Of a DNA stretch of 7,415 nucleotides, positions 1 through 7,415 are shown one piece after another. The stretch comes from Pseudomonadota bacterium (lineage in GTDB: Bacteria; Pseudomonadota; Gammaproteobacteria; UBA5335). Positions within the stretch are counted from its first letter, which is position 1; every line of letters starts with the position of its first letter. The stretch lies in the NCBI GenBank assembly GCA_002862965.1, contig PKCW01000185.1:1-7415 (forward strand), written 5' to 3'. The notes under the pieces are model-generated. The model was not told the DNA's origin and did no database searches. It saw nothing but the letters and a program-made list of their open reading frames with translations. Both the position numbers and the translations under genes were made by a program.

Positions 1-9
1 TACGCGCCT

Positions 10-110
10 CGCGATGACGAAAGGGGTGGCCCCCTCGCGATGGCGCACGGCGGCGGCCCTGGCGATGGCGGGAGGGCGCGGCCCTGGCGATGACGGGAGG
101 CGGGGCGGGG
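10..110. repeat. Degenerate 25-bp tandem repeat, four units
   Basis: Four head-to-tail units lie at 10-35, 36-60, 61-85 and 86-110 (26, 25, 25 and 25 nt). Each begins (c/g)GCGATG(a/g)CG and the first three end in GGCCCT or a close variant. Units 2 and 3 are the most alike, and unit 4 diverges in its right half; a fragment at 111-120 may be a fifth start. There are no unique spacers, so this is not a CRISPR array. The core GCGATGRCG resembles dispersed intergenic repeats of proteobacteria, but I cannot assign it to a named family. Function is unknown. Its closeness to DnaA boxes recalls iterons, though the units are too degenerate to argue that strongly. Confidence 0.7.
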
Positions 111-125
111 GCGACGGCGGACCGA

Positions 126-160
126 TTGTCCACCGAATCTGTGGATAAAGTTGTGGGTAA
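126..160. promoter_or_regulatory. DnaA-box cluster 1 (three boxes)
   Basis: Three sites resemble the DnaA box TTWTNCACA. TTGTCCACC at 126-134 (plus orientation) matches 7 of 9. TGTGGATAA at 140-148 (minus orientation) is a perfect consensus box. TGTGGGTAA at 152-160 (minus orientation) matches 8 of 9. The first two face each other as a near-perfect inverted pair, and the second and third are in direct orientation 12 bp apart, about one helical turn. DnaA binds such clusters at origins, at datA/DARS-type control loci and at DnaA-regulated promoters. Which applies here cannot be told from this window. Confidence 0.7.
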
Positions 161-210
161 GCCCGGAACAAGATGTGAGAAGCCAATCCGGCAAAGGCTT
201 TCGCGGGGCT

Positions 211-280
211 GGTCATAAAATGATCATCTTGCTTGAACGATACAGAAATCAAGGGCTTGCCTTAGAGGATTGATTTCATT
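211..280. other. AT-rich island, candidate unwinding region
   Basis: Only 26 of 70 bases here are G or C (37%), while the genes on either side are clearly far richer in GC. It lies between two DnaA-box clusters, and its sequence includes CATAAAATGATCATC near the left edge. In replication origins an AT-rich segment next to DnaA boxes is the duplex unwinding element; that role here is inference. I found no well-spaced -35/-10 promoter in it that would explain the composition otherwise, and no convincing reading frame starts in it. Confidence 0.5.
247..259 (+). promoter_or_regulatory. Putative IHF-binding site
   Basis: AATCAAGGGCTTG is an exact match to the IHF core consensus WATCARNNNNTTR. It sits inside the AT-rich island between the two DnaA-box pairs. 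IHF bends DNA and is a structural part of E. coli oriC and datA, so its position here is suggestive. The consensus is short and a chance match is possible. Confidence 0.45.
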
Positions 281-289
281 GGCAAGGTG

Positions 290-320
290 GCGCCGGCGAA
301 AATGTCAAGGCCGCCGGCGC
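290..320. repeat. GC-rich inverted repeat, 9-bp arms
   Basis: GCGCCGGCG at 290-298 is perfectly complementary in reverse to CGCCGGCGC at 312-320, around a 13-nt loop. It lies between the AT-rich island and the second DnaA-box pair. No T-run follows on either strand, so it is not a classical intrinsic terminator. It could be a cruciform, a stem in a transcript, or chance in GC-rich DNA. The loop contains TGTCAA, which on the minus strand reads TTGACA, a consensus -35 hexamer; no good -10 follows at the right spacing. Confidence 0.4.
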
Positions 321-339
321 GGCGGCGCGGCGCACTTCC

Positions 340-359
340 TGTGGACAAGTTGTGCAAAA
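340..359 (-). promoter_or_regulatory. DnaA-box cluster 2 (two boxes)
   Basis: TGTGGACAA at 340-348 matches the inverted DnaA box TGTGNAWAA at 8 of 9 positions, and TGTGCAAAA at 351-359 matches the relaxed consensus fully. The two are in direct orientation 11 bp apart. The pair is visibly related to the pair at 140-160: both read TGTGGA-(T/C)-AA, then a GTTGTG core, then AAG. The two doublets therefore look like copies of one element about 200 bp apart, flanking the AT-rich island. Confidence 0.55.
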
Positions 360-365
360 GCTGGG

Positions 366-390
366 GATCTGCCGACCGATCAACGAGATC
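366..390. other. Cluster of three GATC sites
   Basis: GATC occurs at 366-369, 378-381 and 387-390, i.e. three times in 25 bases. It directly follows the second DnaA-box pair. In Dam-methylating Gammaproteobacteria GATC clusters mark oriC and bind SeqA. Whether this organism has Dam is unknown. The rest of the gene-free stretch from 391 to 515 shows only GC-rich sequence with open frames in several phases and nothing I can name. Confidence 0.35.
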
Positions 391-515
391 CGCGCCCGGC
401 CCGGCGTTTCTGAAGAAGCGCGTGTCTGCGCAGGGCTGGCGTCGCGCGGCCGGTACCCGCCTGCACCTGCCCCGGCACAAGCCCTTGCATGCCGATGCCC
501 GTTCGGCCTTCCGTG

Positions 516-690
516 GCCGCATCGAGCGCTTGACGCATTCGGCGCTCAGATGTGCCCGCACCAGGCGTTGCTTGTCGCGCTCGAGCCGCATCGAGCGCTT
601 GACGCATTCGGCGCTCAGATGAGCCCGCACCAGGCGTTGCTTGTCGCGCTCGAGCCGCATCGGGCACTTGAAGCATTCGCAGGTGCTCAG
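516..690. repeat. 69-bp tandem repeat, two full copies plus a degenerate third
   Basis: Copies at 516-584 and 585-653 are identical at 68 of 69 positions (T at 553 versus A at 622). A partial, diverged third copy at 654-690 keeps the start GCCGCATCG, has several substitutions and a 3-base insertion, and ends in CTCAG, which contains the hemW stop codon (TCA on this strand at 687-689). The period is 23 codons, so the array stays open in several frames on both strands. On the minus strand one frame gives a charged helical repeat (MRLERDKQRLV and so on) that could run from 660 to 262, but there is no ribosome binding site before its ATG. I treat the array as non-coding or undecided. Confidence 0.8.
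577..598. repeat. Perfect 8-bp hairpin at the repeat junction
   Basis: GCGCTCGA at 577-584 pairs perfectly with TCGAGCGC at 591-598 around the 6-nt loop GCCGCA. It is created by the join of repeat copies 1 and 2, and the copy 2/3 join has lost it by substitution. A competing stem (GAGCGC with GCGCTC) lies inside each full unit. It is downstream of hemW and could stabilise or end that transcript, but no U-tract follows on the minus strand. Confidence 0.5.
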
Positions 691-1865
691 TCCATGAAGG
701 CGAGCAGGATCTCGTTGGTGAGCGCGAGGCCGCGGCGGGTGGGGACGAGTGTGTCGCCCCGCCGGCGCAGCAGGCCCGTGGCCAGCGCTGGCGCCAGCGC
801 GACCAGCAGCGCGGTCGGGTCGAGGCCGGTGCGCCGGGCGTAGAGCATGAGGCGGAAGCCGTCCGTCAGGCGCAGGGCGTTCATCAGGAATTCCAGGGTC
901 AGCGCGCGCGGTGGCACGCAGTGCTGTTCGGCCAGCCGCTCGGCGCCGGCGGCGCTGGCGAGGTAGCGCTGCGGGTGGCTGTGCTTGCGCGTGCGCAGGA
1001 CCTGCGCACGCGCAGCGTCCGTCAACTTGCCGTGGGCGCCGGCGCCGATGCCGATGTAATCGCCGAAGGTCCAGTAGTTGAGGTTGTGCCGGCAGGCGCC
1101 GCCGGGCCGGGCGAAGGCGGAGACCTCGTAGCGCCGGAAGCCCGCCCGCGCCAGATGCGTGCGGCAGCGGCGCTCCATGCGCCCGATCGTCGCCTCGGCC
1201 GGCAGCACGGGCGGGCGCTGCGCGAAGGGCGTGTTGGGCTCGAGCGTGAGCTGGTAGTGGGAGATGTGGTCGGGCGCGAGCGCGATGGCCTGCGCCAGGT
1301 CGGCGAGCGCCTCGTCCGGCGTCTGCCCCGGCAGGCCGTACATGAGGTCGAGGTTGAGATGCGCGAAGCCCAGCGCGCGCGCGGCCTGCACGGCCGCAAT
1401 CGCCTCGCCGGCCGAATGGATGCGGCCCAGGGCCTTTAGATGGGCATCGTTGAAGCTCTGGATGCCGACCGAGAGCCGGTTCACGCCTGCGGCGCGATAG
1501 CCGGCGAAACGCGCCTGCTCGAAGGTGCCGGGGTTGGCCTCCAGGGTGATTTCGGCGTCGGGCGCAAAGGGCAGGTGGCGGCGCAGCATCGCGATCAGCT
1601 CGGCGATGGCCTCGGGCGCGAACAGGCTCGGCGTGCCGCCGCCGAAAAAGACGCTGTGCACCGGCCGCGGCGCGTCGAGCAGGGCGAGATCCTGGCGCAG
1701 GTCGGCGGTGAGCGCCTCGACATACGCCGCCTCGGGAACGAGCGTGGGGTGGCGCGCATGGGAGTTGAAATCGCAGTAGGGGCATTTGCGCACGCACCAG
1801 GGCAGGTGCACATAGACGCCCAGGGGCGGCGCGGCCAGACGGTCGCCCGTCGGCGCCTCAGTCAT
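687..1865 (-). CDS. hemW: HemW-type radical SAM haem chaperone
   Basis: The product is 392 aa, close to the roughly 380 aa usual for HemW. HemW binds haem and an iron-sulphur cluster and is thought to pass haem to membrane respiratory enzymes; it was long misannotated as an oxygen-independent coproporphyrinogen oxidase (HemN). The radical-SAM cluster motif CxxxCxxC uses C24, C28 and C31 (CVRKCPYC). The next residues lack the extra cysteine of true HemN, which argues for HemW. GGGTPS (75-80) is the SAM-contacting glycine motif, NLDLMYGLPGQT (171-182) is typical of the barrel, and HNLNYW (260-265) followed by GIGAGAH is a hallmark of the HemW/HemN group. The ATG at 1865 overlaps the end of rdgB by 8 nt, with no clear ribosome binding site, so translation is probably coupled. 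It is last in the rph-rdgB-hemW operon, and its stop lies within a tandem repeat. Confidence 0.95.
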   Translation of the reverse strand: MTEAPTGDRLAAPPLGVYVHLPWCVRKCPYCDFNSHARHPTLVPEAAYVEALTADLRQDLALLDAPRPVHSVFFGGGTPSLFAPEAIAELIAMLRRHLPFAPDAEITLEANPGTFEQARFAGYRAAGVNRLSVGIQSFNDAHLKALGRIHSAGEAIAAVQAARALGFAHLNLDLMYGLPGQTPDEALADLAQAIALAPDHISHYQLTLEPNTPFAQRPPVLPAEATIGRMERRCRTHLARAGFRRYEVSAFARPGGACRHNLNYWTFGDYIGIGAGAHGKLTDAARAQVLRTRKHSHPQRYLASAAGAERLAEQHCVPPRALTLEFLMNALRLTDGFRLMLYARRTGLDPTALLVALAPALATGLLRRRGDTLVPTRRGLALTNEILLAFMD

Positions 1866-2453
1866 CCGCGGCGAGTTGCGCGCAGAGAGCCGCGAGCGCC
1901 CGGCCGCGGTGGCTCAGGCGATTCTTGACGGCGGGGTCGAGTTCGGCCGCGCTGCAGCCCTGTTCCGGAACGAAGAAGACCGGGTCGTAGCCGAAACCCG
2001 CCGTGCCCTGCGGCGCGGTCAGGATGCGGCCCACCCAGCGGCCCTGGCCGATGAGCGGTTCGGGATCGGCGGCGTGGCGCAGGTAGACGATGACGCAATG
2101 AAAATGTGCGGTGCGTTGCGATTCGGGTACGTGCGCCAGCGCCGCGAGCAGGCGCCGGACGTTGTCGGCATCGCCGGCGTCGGGGCCGGCGTAGCGGGCC
2201 GAGTGCACGCCCGGCGCGCCGCCCAGCGCCGCGACCACGAGTCCCGAGTCGTCGGCGAGCGCCGGCAGGCCCGTCTGGGCGCTGGCCGCACGCGCCTTGG
2301 CCAGCGCATTTTCGAGGAAGGTGGCGCCGTCCTCGGGTGCCGGCACCACCCCGCGCTCGCTCTGGCGCACCAGCGTCCAGCCGAGCGGGGCGAGCAGGGC
2401 GTCGAACTCGCGCAGCTTGCCTGCGTTGCCGGTCGCCAGCACGAGCTCGCGGC

Positions 2454-2457
<4 letters not shown>
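1858..2457 (-). CDS. rdgB: dITP/XTP pyrophosphatase (RdgB/HAM1 family)
   Basis: The product is 199 aa, the normal family length. RdgB hydrolyses dITP, ITP and XTP to monophosphates plus pyrophosphate, keeping deaminated purines out of DNA and RNA; it is cytosolic. Family motifs are complete: the substrate-binding start [11 protein letters not shown] (8-18), [10 protein letters not shown] (47-56), the catalytic [10 protein letters not shown] (66-75) with D69/D70, [12 protein letters not shown] (80-91), GFGYDPVF (154-161) and the purine-recognition segment SHRGRAL (182-188). The ATG at 2457 overlaps the rph stop by 4 nt (ATGA), and its 3' end overlaps the hemW start, so the three genes are very likely co-transcribed and translationally coupled. 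Nothing is missing or odd. Confidence 0.96.
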
Positions 2458-3179
<722 letters not shown>

Positions 3180-3207
3180 TCGGGTATCCTTGTCGATGGA
3201 CTGAATC

Positions 3208-3222
3208 ATGCCCAGTGGGCAT
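3208..3222. promoter_or_regulatory. 15-bp perfect dyad, possible operator
   Basis: ATGCCCA and TGGGCAT flank a single central G, giving 7-bp arms of perfect dyad symmetry. It lies 28-43 bp from the rph start, just downstream of the candidate rph -10 at 3234-3239. That is a fitting place for a homodimeric repressor. No regulator gene is in the window. It could also act as a small hairpin in the rph leader, although a one-base loop would have to open the central pairs. Confidence 0.4.
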
Positions 3223-3250
3223 CGTGGCCGGACAGTATACCGTCCCGGCC

Positions 3251-3280
3251 CACGCGCCCCGATCGGGGCCACGCCGCGTG
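3251..3280. promoter_or_regulatory. Nested inverted repeats in the yicC leader
   Basis: Outer arms CACGCG (3251-3256) and CGCGTG (3275-3280) enclose the 12-bp palindrome CCCCGATCGGGG (3257-3268). The outer right arm ends on the first base of the yicC ribosome binding site GGAG (3280-3283). In RNA the outer and inner stems could stack and partly hide the ribosome binding site. Regulation by this structure is inference; in DNA it could be an operator. Confidence 0.4.
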
Positions 3281-3290
3281 GAGAAAATGA

Positions 3291-4151
3291 ATGCTCGTCA
3301 GCATGACCGGTTTTGCCCGCGCCGAGCGCGCCCTGCCCGAAGGCCGGCTCATCTGGGAGCTGCGCACCGTCAACCACCGCTATCTCGAGACGACGGTGCG
3401 CCTGCCGGACGAATGGCGGATGCTCGAGCCGCTGGTGCGCGAGACGCTGGCCGAGCGCGTGCGCCGCGGCAAGCTGGAGGCGCAGCTGCGCTTCGTGCGC
3501 GAGGCCGGTCAGGGCCAGAACCTGACGCTCAACGCCCCGTTGGTGGCATCTCTCGGCGCACTGTGCCGGCAACTGGCCGCGGATTTCCCGGCGCCGGTGA
3601 GCGGGCTCGAGGCGCTGCGCTGGCCGGGCGTGGTACAGGAAACGCCGCTCGACATGGAGCGCCTGGGACAGGAGGTGCTGAGCCTGTTGCAGGAGACCCT
3701 GACGATGCTGGATGCGGCCCGGCGGCGCGAAGGCGAGCGCCTGCTGATCGGGTTGCGCGAGCGGGCCGAGGCCATCGGCGGTTGGGTCGCGCAGGTGAGA
3801 GCCCGTTTGCCGGTGGTGCTCGCAGCCGTGCGCGAGAAATGGCTGGCGCGTATCGCCGAACTCGGGGTCGAGGCCGATCCCGGCCGGCTCGAACAGGAGC
3901 TGTTGTTCGCGGCGCAGCGCATGGACGTCGCCGAGGAACTCGACCGGCTCGACAGCCATCTCGCCGAATGGGCCGCCACGCTCGGGCGCAACGATCCGGT
4001 CGGGCGGCGGCTCGATTTTCTGTTGCAGGAATTCAACCGCGAGGCCAACACCCTGGGCTCCAAATCGCAGGACGCCGAGCTGACCCGCGCTGCCGTCGAG
4101 ATCAAGGTCCTGATCGAGCAGATGCGCGAGCAGATCCAGAACGTGGAGTGA
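3291..4151 (+). CDS. yicC: YicC family endoribonuclease / RNA-decay factor
   Basis: The product is 286 aa, the family's normal length, and aligns by eye with E. coli YicC from the first residues ([11 protein letters not shown]) to the last ([16 protein letters not shown]). The YicC/YloC family has been described as endoribonuclease or as an RNase adaptor that promotes degradation of small RNAs such as RyhB; the mechanism is still debated. The N-terminal YicC-like domain contains [15 protein letters not shown] (26-40) and ALRWPGVV (108-115). The C-terminal DUF1732 part holds [18 protein letters not shown] (207-224) and [20 protein letters not shown] (238-257), both strongly conserved. The ATG at 3291 has GGAG 7 nt upstream; an overlapping ATG at 3287 is in another frame. 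In many relatives gmk follows yicC; here it does not. Confidence 0.95.
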   Translation: MLVSMTGFARAERALPEGRLIWELRTVNHRYLETTVRLPDEWRMLEPLVRETLAERVRRGKLEAQLRFVREAGQGQNLTLNAPLVASLGALCRQLAADFPAPVSGLEALRWPGVVQETPLDMERLGQEVLSLLQETLTMLDAARRREGERLLIGLRERAEAIGGWVAQVRARLPVVLAAVREKWLARIAELGVEADPGRLEQELLFAAQRMDVAEELDRLDSHLAEWAATLGRNDPVGRRLDFLLQEFNREANTLGSKSQDAELTRAAVEIKVLIEQMREQIQNVE

Positions 4152-4303
4152 CCGTCCGCGGCGTTGGCCGCTGCTCGTCGCATATCTGGATGCTGCCTTC
4201 GATCAGATCTTTACGGCCTTCGACGCGTCTGGCGCGGCACATGCGCCCTACTTGGCCTGGCACCGGGGCCATGTGTTTCGTTCGGAATGGGGACTATCGC
4301 ACC
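4152..4303 (+). pseudogene. Spacer with possible 5'-less gene remnant
   Basis: The 152 bp between yicC and the ATPase gene contain no full gene. Frame 1 (codons from about 4162 to 4300) reads as ordinary protein rather than the Arg/Ala/Pro-rich text of shadow frames: it includes [18 protein letters not shown] and then PYLAWHRGHVFRSEW. There is no start codon or ribosome binding site for it, and it runs on into the ATPase gene out of frame. It may be the remains of a gene cut by the event that placed the ATPase here; I do not recognise the family, and chance is possible. A small hairpin (GCGGC-GTTG-GCCGC, 4158-4171) follows the yicC stop without a T-run, so it is at best a weak terminator. Confidence 0.3.
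4289..4293 (+). promoter_or_regulatory. Ribosome binding site for the ATPase-nuclease gene
   Basis: GGGGA lies 10 nt before the ATG at 4304. It supports the start [15 protein letters not shown] over the in-frame ATG at 4271, which would add 11 residues and has only a GGGG two bases before it. The chosen start also puts the first beta strand of the ATPase at the N-terminus, as is usual in this family. Confidence 0.5.
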
Positions 4304-6120
4304 ATGCGCCTGCTGCATTACGTCGAGATCGAACACTTCAAGCGCTTCGGTGCACGCCAGCGCATCGAGCTCGATCACCCGGCGGTGCTGATCGGACCCA
4401 ACAACTGCGGCAAGACCAGCGTGATCCAGGCGCTGGCGCTGTGGTCGCAGGCGGTGCGCACGTGGTACGACGCGCGCAGGGACTCCTTGGCCAAGGAGCG
4501 CACCGCAACTCCGCTCAACCGCCTGAACATCGTCGCGGTGCCGGTGCAGCGCACCCGCTTTTTCTGGCACAACACCCAGGTCCGCAAGGGCAACCAGGAT
4601 ATCCCGCTGGTGATCACGGTGGGGGTGGAGTTCGAGGGCAAGGTGCGGCCGCTGCCGATGCGCTTTCGCAATCAGGGCGATGAGTTGGTGTACTGCACGC
4701 CCGACGGCGAGGTGGCCGCTGAACTCGGCCTGATCGCCCACGCCGCGGCGGTGCGCGTGGAGCTGCTCTATCCGATGTCGGGACTGGACACCGAGGAGCC
4801 GATTCTGCAGCCCGGCCGTGTCGACGTGCTGCTGGGGCAGGGGCGCACCGCCGATGTGCTGCGCAACCTGTGCCTGACGGTCCACCGTACTTCTCCCGAA
4901 GACTGGCAGCGGGTGGTGGCGCTGATGGACCGGCTGTTCGGCGCGCGACTCGAAGCGCCCCAGGAGACCGCGCGCGGCAGCATCGCGCTGCACTACCGCC
5001 AGCCGGGCGTGAAGGAGGCGTTGGATGTGTCGTCGGCCGGCCGCGGCTTTCTGCAGATGCTGCTGGTGTTTGCCTATCTCTATTCGCACAAGCGCAGCGT
5101 GCTGCTGGTGGACGAGCCGGATGCGCATCTCGAAATCCTGCGCCAGAAGCAGGTCTATGTGTTGCTGCGCGACATCGCCAGCGACAACGGCTCGCAGGTG
5201 ATCCTGGTCACCCACTCCGAGGTGATCCTCGACGAGGCGCTGGACACCCATCTCACGCTGCTGCTCGAAGGCCGGGCGGACAACCTCGCCAACAAGACCG
5301 ACATCCGCAACAGTCTCAAACACTTCGGCGCCGAGCACTATGTCAGGGCGCGCGAGCGTGGCTATGTGCTCTACGTCGAGGGCGGCACCGACGTCGACAT
5401 GCTGCGGGCGCTGGCCGAGCGGCTGGAGCATCCGGTGGCGGCGGTCTGGGACGAGCGCATCAATTCGTTCTATGTGCAGAACAACTACCCCGAGCAGCAC
5501 GCCGAGGCCGAGCTGGAGCGGGTGGAGGGCGGTTTCGGCATCACCCCGCGCGATCACTTCAACGGCCTGCGCCGGCTGCTGCCCGCGCTCAAGGGACTCG
5601 CGATCCTGGACAACGACGGACAGAACCGGCAGGAGCGCGACGAAGGGGCCCTGCGCATTCGCTACTGGCGACGCTACGAGGTCGAGAACTACTTCATCAC
5701 GCCCGACCTGCTGCGCGACCATGCGCTGCGGGCTTTTCCCAGCGATGATCTGTTCGCGGCGCAATCACGGACCGCGATCGAGGCGACGCTGGCCGAGGTG
5801 CTGACCGAGCTGGTGTTCGACGGCAGCGCAGACGATTACCGGCTGTGGCAGCAGTCGCCGGCGGATGCGGCGCGTCTGGTGTGGGAGGCCAAGACCGAAC
5901 GGCGCAAGCTCAGCACCCTGGCCGAGACGTTCTTCCGGCGCCTGGCGGCGCGCATGGGCATGCCGATGCTGCTGCGCAAGGGCGAGCTGCATCGGCTGGT
6001 GGCCGAGGCGACGCTCACACCGGCTGCGCAAACCGAAGTGCGTGCCAAGCTGGACCTGCTGGCCGAGCTGTTCCAGGCGGCACGCAGCCATGACGAAGTG
6101 CGCGAGGTCGCCAAAGACCG

Positions 6121-6124
<4 letters not shown>
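4304..6124 (+). CDS. ABC-type ATPase fused to TOPRIM-like nuclease domain (OLD/PARIS-like)
   Basis: The product is 606 aa with two domains. The ATPase half (about 1-345) begins in the SMC/RecF style (IEHFKRFG) and has Walker [10 protein letters not shown] (31-39), a signature-like SSAGRGFLQ (243-251), Walker [13 protein letters not shown] (266-277; D270, E271) and the H-loop VTHSEV (302-307). The second half (about 350-606) looks like a TOPRIM fold: [13 protein letters not shown] with E359, then AILDNDG (433-439) with the D436-x-D438 metal motif, then RYEVENYF (457-464), which recalls DUF4435 and OLD-type nucleases. Such ATPase-TOPRIM proteins include OLD, GajA of Gabija, and the PARIS pair AriA/AriB. 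The exact subfamily is not certain. The gene seems less GC-rich than recQ. Its stop overlaps the recQ start (ATGA), so the two are coupled. A role in DNA damage or phage defence is inferred. Confidence 0.8.

Positions 6125-7415
<1,291 letters not shown>

Larger units (their letters stand above)
3180..3290. promoter_or_regulatory. Divergent control region between rph and yicC
   Basis: This 111-bp spacer must carry the promoters for the leftward rph operon and rightward yicC. The best core element is TATACT on the minus strand (3234-3239), five of six to the -10 consensus, for rph; its -35 is poor. A rightward promoter for yicC is not clear. A GGAG ribosome binding site at 3280-3283 lies 7 nt before the yicC ATG, and an AAGGA lies before rph. 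Two dyads, listed separately, suggest control by a repressor or by RNA structure. Confidence 0.55.

Noticed and set aside
10..110. CRISPR array
   Set aside because: The units are contiguous and degenerate with no unique spacers, and no cas gene is in the window.
303..308. Minus-strand promoter with TTGACA
   Set aside because: The -35 hexamer is perfect, but at 17-18 bp spacing the -10 would be TTGCCA or similar, which is poor, and no gene follows.
577..598. Intrinsic terminator for hemW
   Set aside because: The stem is good, but no T-run follows on the minus strand.
287..843. Plus-strand frames through the 69-bp repeats
   Set aside because: Several frames are open at once because the period is a multiple of three and the DNA is GC-rich. 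No start signal, no recognisable domain, and they run into the 3' end of hemW.
262..1797. Minus-strand frame of 511 codons over hemW and the upstream repeats
   Set aside because: It is an alternative frame of hemW over most of its length, rich in Arg, Ala and Pro. Only the repeat part (660 to 262) looks protein-like, and that has no ribosome binding site.
3180..3959. Upstream extension of rph to 501 codons
   Set aside because: The family start MRP with a good ribosome binding site is at 3179; the extension only covers the antisense of yicC and the divergent spacer.
4211..5764. Minus-strand open frame of 517 codons opposite the ATPase gene
   Set aside because: Codon-aligned antisense of a gene with clear Walker and TOPRIM motifs; the frame is open because of GC-rich third positions and shows no domain.

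Overview
The window looks like chromosomal DNA of a high-GC proteobacterium. The housekeeping proteins (HemW, RdgB, Rph, YicC, RecQ) closely follow the E. coli forms. The order rph-rdgB-hemW, divergent from yicC, recalls Betaproteobacteria or high-GC Gammaproteobacteria. That placement is inferred from memory of gene order and protein motifs; no phylogeny was run.

Layout. Positions 1-686 carry no convincing gene but a lot of structure: a degenerate 25-bp tandem repeat (10-110), two pairs of DnaA boxes (126-160 and 340-359) flanking a 37% GC island (211-280) that holds a perfect match to the IHF core consensus, three GATC sites (366-390), and a 69-bp tandem repeat (516-690) that runs into the hemW stop codon. 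The minus-strand operon rph (3179-2454), rdgB (2457-1858), hemW (1865-687) is tightly overlapped. A 111-bp divergent control region (3180-3290) with two dyads separates rph from yicC (3291-4151, plus strand). After a 152-bp spacer that may contain a gene remnant comes an ABC-type ATPase fused to a TOPRIM-like nuclease domain (4304-6124). Its stop overlaps the start of recQ (6121 to the window edge, cut inside the RQC region).

How the genes fit together. The left operon covers 3'-end RNA trimming (Rph), cleaning of the nucleotide pool (RdgB) and haem trafficking (HemW). YicC is an RNA-decay factor. The right-hand pair, an OLD/PARIS-like ATPase-nuclease translationally coupled to a RecQ helicase, is the most unusual arrangement. 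It parallels the nuclease-plus-helicase logic of Gabija (GajA/GajB), but with RecQ in place of a UvrD-like helicase. Either this is a DNA-repair or anti-phage module built around a canonical RecQ, or a defence gene has inserted next to recQ. The second point of interest is the DnaA/IHF-box region at the left, which has the architecture of a replication origin or of a datA/DARS-type DnaA-control locus.
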